From the NCBI GenBank assembly GCA_016930795.1, contig JAFGFY010000202.1:1-32013 (forward strand): a stretch of 32,013 nt of DNA. Reading direction: 5' to 3'. Origin of the DNA: Deltaproteobacteria bacterium (GTDB lineage: Bacteria; Desulfobacterota; DSM-4660; Desulfatiglandales; HGW-15). The first letter of the stretch is position 1; the number at the start of each line of letters is the position of its first letter. The notes below the pieces were generated by a model. It was given only the letters and a program-made list of their open reading frames with translations, was not told where the DNA came from and did no database searches. Both the position numbers and the translations under genes were made by a program. Below are positions 24,233 through 32,013 of the stretch, piece by piece.

Positions 24233-24320
24233 TTACCCGCCTACGCAGAAGGACCTACACGCACGTGTGGGGCGAATGCGTTGCGGGTAATCCGCCGTAG
24301 CTCATTTTAGAGCGAAGGTG
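24233..24320. other. Structured intergenic segment after the porin
   Basis: TTACCCGC (24233-24240) pairs with GCGGGTAA (24283-24290), enclosing an ACACG-CA-CGTGT hairpin. Directly after, CCGCC and GCTC pair with GAGC and GGTGG (24292-24320). No ORF fits. It looks like a repeat-derived or RNA-forming element of the REP type. Confidence 0.4.
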
Positions 24321-24354
24321 GATGTGCTTTGGCGGGTTTCGCCCGGCGAAAAAT

Positions 24355-24391
24355 GTGGAGGTGCCACCGATTTCTGTCGGTGGGGCTCCAC
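24355..24391. other. Long hairpin before the porin terminator
   Basis: GTGGAG (24355-24360) and CCACCGA (24364-24370) pair with TCGGTGG (24377-24383) and CTCCAC (24386-24391): 13 bp with one small internal loop and a 6-nt apical loop. Confidence 0.5.
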
Positions 24392-24408
24392 CAGAACGAA
24401 AGGTATTG

Positions 24409-24450
24409 AAGGCTCCATGCAGGAGAAATGCATGGAGCCTTTGTGTTTTC
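24409..24450 (+). terminator. Rho-independent terminator after the porin region
   Basis: A perfect 13-bp stem (24409-24421 with 24429-24441) closes a 7-nt loop and is followed by a T-rich tail (TTTGTGTTTT). It separates the porin unit from pit. The remaining gap to 24838 contains the pit Pho boxes and nothing else I can support. Confidence 0.75.
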
Positions 24451-24633
24451 GAATCTCATTATTTTACCCTATTGCTTATTATCCCCCCTATTATCAATGA
24501 TTTACTGAAGCGGGAAGCTTCTGTTTGGCAAAATCTTGATTGATGTAACTATTCGAAAACCTTCATGATTCCTTGCTCTCTTTTGAGATGATTCTAAAAA
24601 ACACTCCAGCTATATTTCGGTTTTGTTAGAAAA

Positions 24634-24661
24634 CTAACAAATATCTGACAAAACACTCATA
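24634..24661 (+). promoter_or_regulatory. Pho box array upstream of pit
   Basis: CTAACA (24634), CTGACA (24645) and CTCATA (24656) at exact 11-nt steps. CTGACA is close to the E. coli half-site CTGTCA. GTTAG just upstream (24625) makes an inverted repeat with the first copy. The pit start is about 180 nt downstream. Confidence 0.7.
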
Positions 24662-24838
24662 ATCTCTTTCTTTCCGGTCAAAAAATATGCTATGAAGTAT
24701 TCCCAATCGTTTGGAGAGACTCTCATCGACCCAGCTTCTCATTCGAAGGGTGCATCTGCTGAGTTTACCTTAATCAATTCATTCGAAGCTTACATTTGTT
24801 GTTGAATTCAGTTCAGAAAGGAGAACTTTGGAGAGTAT

Positions 24839-27097
24839 ATGAGCCTTTTCTTGTTTGCAGTCATCATTTTAGCAAGTCTGGCCGTTTTTGATCTCATCGT
24901 GGGCGTCAGCAATGACGCGGTTAATTTTCTGAACTCCTCTATTGGTTCCAGGGTCGCACCTCGTCACGTGATTATGGTCATTGCCGGCCTGGGTATTCTT
25001 GCTGGTGTGACTTTTTCCAGCGGCATGATGGAGGTAGCAAGGAAGGGCATATTTCACCCGAGATTCTTCACCATGCCGGAGCTCATGACGCTCTTCCTTG
25101 CCGTCATGCTCACTGATGTCCTCCTCCTTGACCTTTTCAACACCTTTGGCCTTCCCACATCCACAACCGTATCCATTGTCTTTGAACTCCTGGGAGCTGC
25201 TGTGGCGGTTTCTTTGCTGAAGATCCATGTGGCGGGAGATAGTTATGCGACAGTGGTAGAATATATCAATACTGCAAAGGCCTTCTCCATTATTATGGGG
25301 ATTCTTCTATCGGTTGTGATCGCGTTTTTTTTCGGCGTTGTTTGCCAGTTTGTGACCCGTCTGGTTTTTACGTTTGATTACCAAAAACGGCTGAAGCGAT
25401 ATAGCGGTGTCTGGGGAGGCTTGGCCCTGTCCATAATCACCTATTTTATACTGATAAAAGGAGCAAAAGGGGCATCCTTTTTGACGCCTGAAACGGTTAT
25501 ATGGGTCAATACACATACCTGGATGATCCTATACACAAGTTTTTTATTTTTCGCCATTTTATTCCAGCTATTGGCACTCTTTACTCAAATCAACGTCCTC
25601 AAACCGATTGTGCTTATTGGGACCTTTGCCTTAGCTATGGCATTTGCGGGCAATGATCTGGTCAACTTTATCGGTGTCCCTCTGGCCGGAATGAATGCGT
25701 ACAATGTCGCTTCTGAGACGATCAATCCCCTCATGGCAAGTATGGAAGCATTGCAGCAACCTATACAATCCAACACCTTTCTGCTTCTTGTTGCCGGTGC
25801 GATCATGGTTATAACGCTTTGGATGTCAAGAAAAGCGAGAACAGTCACTCAAACAGAAGTGAGTTTAGGCAGGCAGGATGAGGGGGTGGAACGCTTTGGC
25901 TCATCCACCCTATCGCGGACTCTTGTCGGCATGGTATATGGAGCATTCAGTTCTTCAAGAAGACTCATACCTATATCCCTGAGAAAGACTATTTCCGGCC
26001 GTATCGATCCGGGCGAGTATCGTGGTGAAATTCTAGCCGATGGAAGACCCGCTTCTTTTGACCTGGTTCGGGCTTCCGTTAATCTTATTGTCGCAAGCGC
26101 CGTGATCTCATTTGCAACCTCATTGAAGCTCCCCCTTTCCACCACCTATGTCACATTTATGGTGGCCATGGGGACATCCTTATCTGATCAGGCCTGGGGA
26201 AGAGAAAGCGCTGTTTACAGGGTGACGGGTGTGATGACGGTTATCGGGGGATGGTTCTTTACGGCTTTGGCGGCATTTACCACGGCCTTTGTCTTTGCTC
26301 TCATCATTTATTATTTGGAGGCCTTGGCAGTGGTGGGTTTGGTACTTCTCGTGGTTTTTCTCATTTGGACCACCTACCAATACCACCGGAAGAAAGAAGA
26401 AGAACGCGGTAGGATTGAGGCCTTGAGTCTGGATACGGTTTGCGAAGCGGATACGGCTATACAGACATCCTTTGAACAGACAGGACATTTTCTGAGAGAT
26501 ATCAGCGACAATATCGGTCTCTTTTATCAGGCACTCCACTCTGAGGATCTGGAAAGACTGAGAAAAACGAGGAGTGAAGCTGAAAAGATTCAAAAGTGGG
26601 CCGATACTATTGTGGAAAATATTTTCAAAACCCTCTCTCTTCTCAATAAAGGTGATATGGACGGAACTCATCAATACTCGTATACCCTTCGAGACCTTCA
26701 GTCCATTGCCGAGAGCCACATGAACATGATCACACGGACGTGTGAGCATTTTGAAAACTATCACGCGGGCTTTCTGGATAGCCAGAAACAGGAGCTCAGA
26801 CAGATCAAGACTTTTCTGACTCGGCTTTTGTGGAATACCTCCATCATGCTCACCAGGAGAAAAAGAGTCGATTATGATTATATTACCAATCAGTGTGAGA
26901 AATTGAAGAACTTAACCTCTGAATTTAGTAAGAATCAGGTCAGGCGGATACAGAGAGCGGAGTCAAAGATCCGCCGAAGCATGTTGTTTTTTGCGATACT
27001 CGAAAATAGCTTAAGTATTTCTGAACATACCCAGAACCTTTTGGCCGTGTTCAGGGATTCGTTTGATGTGCGGACTTGTGAGCAGTCTGAGTCTTGA
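24839..27097 (+). CDS. pit: PiT-family phosphate transporter with C-terminal PhoU-like domain
   Basis: 752 residues, much longer than E. coli PitA (499). The PHO4 signatures are VGVSNDAVNFLNSSIGSR (about 22-39) and AFAGNDLVNFIGVPLAG (about 266-282), with GLPTSTTVSIVFELLG and LKLPLSTTYVTFMVAMGTS as the paired re-entrant motifs. A hydrophilic loop (about 330-400) divides the two membrane halves. From about 520 to the end the protein is cytoplasmic and helical with charged heptads, like PhoU/DUF47. ATG 24839 has GGAGAG upstream. With the DUF47 gene 43 nt downstream and a Pho-type array upstream, this is a starvation-controlled symporter; the coupling ion is not evident. Confidence 0.9.
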   Translation: MSLFLFAVIILASLAVFDLIVGVSNDAVNFLNSSIGSRVAPRHVIMVIAGLGILAGVTFSSGMMEVARKGIFHPRFFTMPELMTLFLAVMLTDVLLLDLFNTFGLPTSTTVSIVFELLGAAVAVSLLKIHVAGDSYATVVEYINTAKAFSIIMGILLSVVIAFFFGVVCQFVTRLVFTFDYQKRLKRYSGVWGGLALSIITYFILIKGAKGASFLTPETVIWVNTHTWMILYTSFLFFAILFQLLALFTQINVLKPIVLIGTFALAMAFAGNDLVNFIGVPLAGMNAYNVASETINPLMASMEALQQPIQSNTFLLLVAGAIMVITLWMSRKARTVTQTEVSLGRQDEGVERFGSSTLSRTLVGMVYGAFSSSRRLIPISLRKTISGRIDPGEYRGEILADGRPASFDLVRASVNLIVASAVISFATSLKLPLSTTYVTFMVAMGTSLSDQAWGRESAVYRVTGVMTVIGGWFFTALAAFTTAFVFALIIYYLEALAVVGLVLLVVFLIWTTYQYHRKKEEERGRIEALSLDTVCEADTAIQTSFEQTGHFLRDISDNIGLFYQALHSEDLERLRKTRSEAEKIQKWADTIVENIFKTLSLLNKGDMDGTHQYSYTLRDLQSIAESHMNMITRTCEHFENYHAGFLDSQKQELRQIKTFLTRLLWNTSIMLTRRKRVDYDYITNQCEKLKNLTSEFSKNQVRRIQRAESKIRRSMLFFAILENSLSISEHTQNLLAVFRDSFDVRTCEQSES

Positions 27098-27140
27098 GTG
27101 TTCTTCATCACACTTTACGCTTCTGTTTTAGGAGGTCATC

Positions 27141-27833
27141 ATGCATTTTCCATTTCGTTCCATACTCGTTACTTCCCCCTTTGACGGTCTGCGAAACCAT
27201 GTAGAAAAGGTCAGAGAATGTAGTTGGGCCTTTCAGCAGGCCATTGAGTGCTATATTTCCGACAAGTGCGAAGAATTTGATGTATTGCGTGAAGTAGTCA
27301 ACAAGCTGGAAAGTGATGCGGATTCCATAAAACGTAGAATCCGCGGACATATCCCCAAGGGGACAAGAATGCCTGTCACGGAATATCAGCTCTTCTCGTA
27401 CCTCAAAGAGCAAGATAGGGTCCTTGATGCCGCACAGGATTCGCTGAATTGGCTTTCCTATAGAGCCACTCATATTCCGGAAGCCATGGAAAAAGAGGTC
27501 TTTTTATTGGTGGACGCTGTAATCGAACCTATCGAGGAATTGAGCAGAATGATTTCCGAGGCAAAAGAATATTTTGAGACTTACTCTGAGAAGCAGCGAA
27601 GGATCGTAAAGGACATTATTCATAACATCAAGCAGCAGGAGCATGAAGCAGATGCAAGAGAAGGTCAATTGAAGGTCAAAATCTTTAGCATTGAGAAGGA
27701 TCCGGTGAGTATCTTCCATCTGGTGAGTCTTGCTGAGAGAATAGGTTCGGTCGCTGATCACGCGGAGAATGCCGGAGACATGATGAGGGCGATGATCGCA
27801 AAACGGAGGTGGACTCTGTTTAGAGAAAGCTAA
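27141..27833 (+). CDS. DUF47 family PhoU-like protein (TIGR00153)
   Basis: 230-residue helical cytoplasmic protein. The opening FPFRSILVTSPFDGLRNHVEKV, broken in the middle by family variation, and the E..AD..KR.IR pattern (LESDADSIKRRIRGHIPKG) are typical of DUF47. The second half repeats this as QQEHEADAREGQLKVKIF and ends with ERIGSVADHAENAGDMM, the metal-binding PhoU pattern. These proteins are usually encoded with PiT transporters and are thought to regulate them. AGGAGG lies 5 nt before ATG 27141. It is in an operon with pit and the HAD gene, whose start is 11 nt downstream. Confidence 0.9.
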   Translation: MHFPFRSILVTSPFDGLRNHVEKVRECSWAFQQAIECYISDKCEEFDVLREVVNKLESDADSIKRRIRGHIPKGTRMPVTEYQLFSYLKEQDRVLDAAQDSLNWLSYRATHIPEAMEKEVFLLVDAVIEPIEELSRMISEAKEYFETYSEKQRRIVKDIIHNIKQQEHEADAREGQLKVKIFSIEKDPVSIFHLVSLAERIGSVADHAENAGDMMRAMIAKRRWTLFRES

Positions 27834-27844
27834 GAGGAGATATT

Positions 27845-28315
27845 ATGATAGAAGTCGCGATACCGGGATACAGGACCTTAAAGCTTGAGCATTTGGTCCT
27901 GGACTACAATGGGACTCTGGCCGTGGATGGAGAACCTTTGGCAGGGGTGATGGATGCATTAAAAAACCTGGCGCAAAGCCTTGAGGTCCATGTGTTAACA
28001 GCCGACACCTTCGGAAAGGTTCGATCAAGACTCGAGGGAGTCCCTTGCAGACTGTCCGTTCTGACCGTTAAAAACCAGGACAGGGGTAAACTGGATTATA
28101 TAAAGGCCCTCGGTGCCGAGAAGACGGTATGCATGGGAAATGGCCGCAATGATCGTCTGATGCTCAAAGAGGCTGCCCTGGGCGTGGCCGTTATTCTAGA
28201 TGAAGGTGTCGCTGTGGAGACTCTAAACTCAGCCGACGTCGTATGTACCAGTATTCTTTCCGCGCTTGGACTCCTCACCAATCCCTTGCGTTTAACCGCC
28301 ACACTAAGATCATAG
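27845..28315 (+). CDS. Soluble P-type-ATPase-like HAD protein (COG4087 type)
   Basis: 156 residues. Motif I is LVLDYNGTLA with nucleophile D20; the usual second aspartate is N22, so the motif (DYNGT) is nearer the P-type ATPase DKTGT than classical DxD HAD phosphatases. Motif II threonine is in LTADTFGKV, and motif III/IV is CMGNGRNDRLMLKEAALGVAV, as in the P-domain hinge GDGxND. There are no membrane segments. AGAGGAG lies just before ATG 27845. The place at the end of the pit operon suggests a phosphatase or phosphate-linked regulatory role; the substrate is unknown. Confidence 0.85.
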   Translation: MIEVAIPGYRTLKLEHLVLDYNGTLAVDGEPLAGVMDALKNLAQSLEVHVLTADTFGKVRSRLEGVPCRLSVLTVKNQDRGKLDYIKALGAEKTVCMGNGRNDRLMLKEAALGVAVILDEGVAVETLNSADVVCTSILSALGLLTNPLRLTATLRS

Positions 28316-28369
28316 CAGGTTAGGAAACCTGAACGTCCAACACGGAACGTCCAACGTCGAACATCGAAT
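28316..28369. repeat. Small hairpin and GAACGTCCAAC-type short repeats
   Basis: CAGGTT-AGGA-AACCTG (28316-28331) follows the HAD stop. It runs into degenerate 7-8-nt units (GAACGTC, CAACACG, GAACGTC, CAACGTC, GAACATC, GAATAC) in the 90-nt gap between convergent genes. No T-tract for a terminator. Confidence 0.5.
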
Positions 28370-28405
28370 ACTGAGTATTTGTCTCATGAACCGTGATACA
28401 AAAGA

Positions 28406-30880
28406 CTAGTTCACAGAGCCCGTCTGGATTGCCGCGATCGATCTTAGCCAATCATCCATCTTAGGCAATTGGGCCAACGCTTCGTCTGGAATCAATCCCT
28501 CTTTGAGGACCTCGTCAATCCTCTCCACCGGCACAAAAGTCATCTCCTTCCGAACATCATCGGGCAATTCTTCCAGGTCCTGCTCGTTTCGTTTCGGCAG
28601 AATGACCGTGGTCAGTCCGGCACGATGTGCGGCCAGCACCTTCATCTTGATTCCTCCAACAGGAAGGACACGGCCGCGCAAGGTCACCTCTCCCGTCATC
28701 CCTACATCACTGCGCACGGGCCTGGCAGTAAAGAGACTCGCAATGGCCAACACCATGGCGATGCCGGCTGACGGTCCGTCTTTGGGAATAGCCCCGGAAG
28801 GAACATGCAGGTGGACGTCCATCTTTTCGAACAGACTGGGATCAACACCCAGTTGCTTTGCTTTCGAGCGCACGAAACTGTGAGCGATCTGGGCACTTTC
28901 TCGCATCACATCTCCAAGCTGACCGGTGAGGGTGAGTTGACCCTTTCCCTTCATTCCTGTCGCCTCAATAAAGAGGATATCACCCCCCACTGCCGTGACG
29001 GCCAGGCCTGTGGCGATACCAGGGATCTCAATAGACTCTGAAGACTCGGACTCGAACCTCTCCTTTTTGAGATCTTCTCGGACCGTCTCCGGCGTGATTT
29101 CAACGTGGGTCAGATCCTGGGAAGAGATCTTGACGACACTCTTGCGGCAAACAGCACCGATTTGGCGCTCCAGATTACGTACACCTGCCTCCCGGGTGTA
29201 GTCCCTGATGATCTTTTGAAGGGCCTCCTCAGTAAACGTGATTTCTTCCTCATGGAGGCCATTGGCGAGGATCTGCCTTGGAACGAGGTGGTTTCGGGCA
29301 ATGTGGATCTTCTCATGTTCGGTGTAGCCATCCAACTGAATAATCTCCATCCGGTCGCGCAGGGGTGATGGAATAGTCTCCAACTGGTTTGCCGTGGTGA
29401 TGAAGATCACATCACTCAGGTCAAAATCCACGTCCAGATAATGATCCCGGAAGGTGCTGTTCTGAGCCGGATCGAGTACTTCCAGCAGGGCACTGCTGGG
29501 ATCACCCCTCCAGTCATTGCCGATCTTGTCTACCTCATCCAACATGAAGACCGGATTGCGCGTCCCTGCCCGTTTGATGGCCTGGATGATGCGTCCCGGC
29601 ATGGCGCCGATGTAAGTACGACGATGGCCGCGTATTTCAGCCTCATCACGCATACCGCCCAGACTCATGCGCGTGAACTTGCGCCCCAGTGCACGGGCAA
29701 CACTCTGACCCAGGCTCGTCTTTCCCACCCCGGGCGGGCCGGCAAAGCAGAGAATGGCGCCCATGGCCTGACTGGCATCGGCCCGCTCATCAGGATCCTT
29801 GTTCACTCCACGTTCCTTGACCAGTTTGCGAACAGCCAGATATTCGACAATACGGTCCTTCACCTCTTGAAGGTCATAGTGATCCTCATCCAAGACCGCC
29901 CGCGCATGATGGATGTCCAACTGATCTTCACTCAATTCATGCCAGGGCAGGTCAACCAGCCAATCCAGGTATGACTTTATGACGGAATACTCTGACGATT
30001 GAGGTGACATGCTACTGAGCCGTTTCAATTCATTCTGTGCCTGTTTCAGGGCCTCTTCAGGTAATTGGGCCTTTTCGATCTTCTCGGTATACTCATTGTC
30101 CACTGACTGGCATTCATTTGTTTCACCTAATTCCTTTTGAATGGCTTTGAGTTGTTGCCGAAGATAGTATTCCCGTTGTGCCTTGTCCATCTCTTCCATG
30201 GCTTCTGTCTTGATCTTCTTGCCCAGAGTGAGGACCTCCTTTTCGTGAGTAAGGTGGGAGATCAAAGCGCGCAGCTTATCTTTCACGTTGTCTGCTTCGA
30301 GGATCTCCTGGGCTTTGGTGATGTCCAGGCGGGCATTCCCAGCCACTAGGTAGGCCAGGTAGCGGGGATCCTGGACCTGACTCAATAGATGGCCCACCTC
30401 ATCCGGCAGATGGGGTGACAGGGAGATCACTTCTCGCGCGAGGCTATGCAAGGCGCGTTGAATAGCATCCAATTCAACATTCGAGTCCACCTGATCGGGT
30501 GCAATCTCAATTTGAGCACGCAGGTAAGGCTCGGTGTCCATCCACTGCGTGACACGGAACCGCTCCAACCCCTGGACAACCACCTGCAACGTGTCATCCG
30601 GCGTACGCAAGACATGAGAGACTTTTGCCAACGTCCCTGTTTCGTAAATCTGTCCGGGTTCGGGCTCATCAATAGAGGGGTCTTTAGAAGTAAGCAGACC
30701 GATAAGGCGGTCTCCATTTCGAGCATCTTCGATCAGTTTCACGGATCGTGCGATACCAACGGTTAAAGGCAGAGCGGTTAAAGGGAATACGACGGTATTC
30801 CTCACAGGCAAAATAGGAAGGACATTCGGAACCTTCTTTGCCCATTCTTCGTGGTCTTCTGTGTCTATGAATTTAACCAT
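28406..30880 (-). CDS. lon: ATP-dependent protease Lon
   Basis: 824-residue cytoplasmic AAA+ serine protease degrading damaged and regulatory proteins. The N-terminal LAN domain (about 20-215) begins LPILPVRNTVVFPLTALPL. It is followed by a coiled linker, the AAA+ module with Walker A GPPGVGKTS (about 383-391) and Walker B FMLDEVDKIG, the conserved GHRRTYIGAMPG, and the protease domain with S704 in KDGPSAG and K747 in GGIKMK, spaced 43 residues as in E. coli (S679/K722). AAGGAG lies 8 nt before ATG 30880. It is monocistronic, convergent with the pit operon. No heat-shock promoter could be assigned with confidence. Confidence 0.97.
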   Translation of the reverse strand: MVKFIDTEDHEEWAKKVPNVLPILPVRNTVVFPLTALPLTVGIARSVKLIEDARNGDRLIGLLTSKDPSIDEPEPGQIYETGTLAKVSHVLRTPDDTLQVVVQGLERFRVTQWMDTEPYLRAQIEIAPDQVDSNVELDAIQRALHSLAREVISLSPHLPDEVGHLLSQVQDPRYLAYLVAGNARLDITKAQEILEADNVKDKLRALISHLTHEKEVLTLGKKIKTEAMEEMDKAQREYYLRQQLKAIQKELGETNECQSVDNEYTEKIEKAQLPEEALKQAQNELKRLSSMSPQSSEYSVIKSYLDWLVDLPWHELSEDQLDIHHARAVLDEDHYDLQEVKDRIVEYLAVRKLVKERGVNKDPDERADASQAMGAILCFAGPPGVGKTSLGQSVARALGRKFTRMSLGGMRDEAEIRGHRRTYIGAMPGRIIQAIKRAGTRNPVFMLDEVDKIGNDWRGDPSSALLEVLDPAQNSTFRDHYLDVDFDLSDVIFITTANQLETIPSPLRDRMEIIQLDGYTEHEKIHIARNHLVPRQILANGLHEEEITFTEEALQKIIRDYTREAGVRNLERQIGAVCRKSVVKISSQDLTHVEITPETVREDLKKERFESESSESIEIPGIATGLAVTAVGGDILFIEATGMKGKGQLTLTGQLGDVMRESAQIAHSFVRSKAKQLGVDPSLFEKMDVHLHVPSGAIPKDGPSAGIAMVLAIASLFTARPVRSDVGMTGEVTLRGRVLPVGGIKMKVLAAHRAGLTTVILPKRNEQDLEELPDDVRKEMTFVPVERIDEVLKEGLIPDEALAQLPKMDDWLRSIAAIQTGSVN

Positions 30881-31225
30881 TTTTGTGACTCCTTATGGTT
30901 TGTGTTCTAAGAGATTAGGCAGGTTCTGAGTCAACACTCGTATGACCTAGAATATCGTCCACATAATAATTGTAACTTTTTGTTATTACAGTAAAATATT
31001 TCCAAAAGGGACTCAGAATCTGCTGCCCAGGATCCTGCTGAATATAGCGATTTTAATTAAATATAAGGATGGTTAGGGGAGGGTGCAACCCCGGAGAAAA
31101 CATTGAGTATAAGAAGCCGCTGTGGACCGTCGCTTGGAGTGTTTCTCTAAAAAATCGATTTTTTGCTAACATGCATTTACCGACATTTAAAGAAACGGCT
31201 TATTTGTTATTGATTAGGATAGAGA
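30881..31225. other. Intergenic region between the TPR gene and lon
   Basis: A 9-bp inverted repeat, TTCTGAGTC (30924-30932) and GACTCAGAA (31010-31018), flanks an A+T-rich core in the lon upstream region. A6-TCGA-T6 (31149-31164) is a 16-bp palindrome. No gene, RNA or convincing promoter is seen. Confidence 0.35.
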
Positions 31226-32013
31226 TTATTGGCGAGATTTGGCAGCGGCCTTTACTTGTGTCAGATATTCTTCTACCTCGCTACGATGTTCTATACGCAG
31301 TGCACTTTCCAATAAGGGAATGGCCTCTTGGTAATTTGATCCCTGGACAAGAACCTGAGCATGTCTGATCTTTGCCTTGGCTTCAACCGCTTCAATAGCC
31401 TCAGCCCGTTCGTAAAAGAAGACGGCCTTTTCAGGATTGTTCTTTTGAGAGAAATGCTGACCAAGCAGGATGAGGGCTTCGCCATCTAAGGGGTTGATTT
31501 GAACAATCTCCTGAAGCAGCTCTGCCTGCTTTTCATCAGCACCTCTGTTCAGGGCAATGCGGGCCTCTAAGCTTAGAAGTTCCACCTTTTGCTCGTTGGA
31601 TAGGGAACCGGAATATATCTCTTTGATTTTCTGAACGAGTTGTTCCGCTTCATCAAGCCCACCGTAGTTCGCCAGGATCTTCGCATTACGGATAAAGGGA
31701 TCCGCTGACTGGATGGAATCATTTTCAAGTGCCTCGGCATAAGCTTCTGCGGCTATGTCCAGCATCTTTTCCTTGACATAGATATCACCTAGCTTGTTGA
31801 GGCTTGCGACATCGGCTGCGCCCGTGGTTCGAAGATATTCATAGTTTTGTGCCGCTTTGAGGGGCTCCTCAAGACCCAGATAGGCGTTGGCCTGCAAACG
31901 CCAATAATCGATATTATCGGGATTCTGGGTAATCAGCTGATTACAGAGAGACGCTGCATCGGCGTATTTTTCCTGTTTGAACAAGGACTGCGCAAGCCCC
32001 AATTGCCAATCTG
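31226..32013 (-). CDS. TPR-repeat protein, N-terminus beyond the window
   Basis: About 262 C-terminal residues remain; the frame stays open past 32002 (codons for DWQL precede GLAQ), so the start lies outside. At least five helix-pair units of about 34 residues are visible, with TPR positions such as WRLQANAYLGLEEPLKAAQ, LNKLGDIYVKEKMLDIAAE, ALILLGQHFSQKNNPEKAV and AKIRHAQVLVQGSNYQEAI. There is no signal or membrane segment in this part. TPR arrays scaffold protein contacts; the partner is unknown. lon lies 345 nt downstream in the same direction. Confidence 0.8.
   Translation of the reverse strand, partial: DWQLGLAQSLFKQEKYADAASLCNQLITQNPDNIDYWRLQANAYLGLEEPLKAAQNYEYLRTTGAADVASLNKLGDIYVKEKMLDIAAEAYAEALENDSIQSADPFIRNAKILANYGGLDEAEQLVQKIKEIYSGSLSNEQKVELLSLEARIALNRGADEKQAELLQEIVQINPLDGEALILLGQHFSQKNNPEKAVFFYERAEAIEAVEAKAKIRHAQVLVQGSNYQEAIPLLESALRIEHRSEVEEYLTQVKAAAKSRQ

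Noticed and set aside
29441-29974. 177-codon plus-strand frame inside lon
   Set aside because: Shadow of the lon AAA+ domain; composition follows the antisense codons of lon.
31166-31171. CTAACA upstream of lon as a further Pho box
   Set aside because: Only one good hexamer; the positions 11 and 22 nt away do not match, and no phosphate gene is nearby.

Overview
The window looks like a chromosomal stretch from a Gram-negative, Deltaproteobacteria-type bacterium (Desulfobacterota). This is inferred from an outer-membrane porin, a lipoprotein signal, a diderm Pst/PhoBR system and small conserved proteins of a kind I associate with that group; I could not test taxonomy. Base composition is near balanced. 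No rRNA, tRNA, CRISPR array, transposase or phage gene was seen.

Layout. (1) 1-5437: tail of an unidentified protein, a terminator, valS, an ATPase/permease pair of a zinc/manganese-type ABC importer (no binding protein present), two tiny very basic proteins, and between them a 166-bp element with 28-bp terminal inverted repeats. (2) 5444-7705: a GT4 glycosyltransferase, a HAD phosphatase and a small Arg-rich protein. (3) 7828-16284: first phosphate block: a soluble histidine kinase, phoB-phoR, pstS-pstC-pstA-pstB-phoU. (4) 16271-21381, all on the minus strand: response regulator, serpin lipoprotein, a secreted two-domain protein (DUF3313-like plus YfiR-like) and a membrane histidine kinase. 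This block interrupts the phosphate genes. (5) 21576-28315: second phosphate block: unknown 93-residue protein, thioredoxin-type arsenate reductase, OprO/OprP-like porin, a large PiT transporter with a PhoU-like tail, a DUF47 PhoU-like protein and a small HAD protein. (6) 28406-32013: lon and the end of a TPR protein on the minus strand.

Regulation. The strongest non-coding signal is a family of direct repeats with consensus CTAACA at an 11-nt period, found upstream of the soluble kinase, phoB, pstS (two arrays), the 93-residue/arsC pair, the porin and pit. The periodicity and core match the logic of the E. coli Pho box (CTGTCA repeats, 11-nt period), so these are read as PhoB operators. Together they define a local Pho regulon: outer-membrane entry (porin), high-affinity uptake (Pst), low-affinity uptake (PiT), sensing (PhoR/PhoU/PhoB plus an extra soluble kinase) and an arsenate reductase that fits a cell importing arsenate with phosphate.

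The most unusual part is the minus-strand block: a predicted inhibitory serpin anchored as a lipoprotein, encoded between a response regulator and a YfiR-like/histidine-kinase pair whose genes overlap by 11 nt. The YfiR-like gene changes base composition near its domain junction, which suggests a fusion. This may be an undescribed envelope-proteolysis sensing module.
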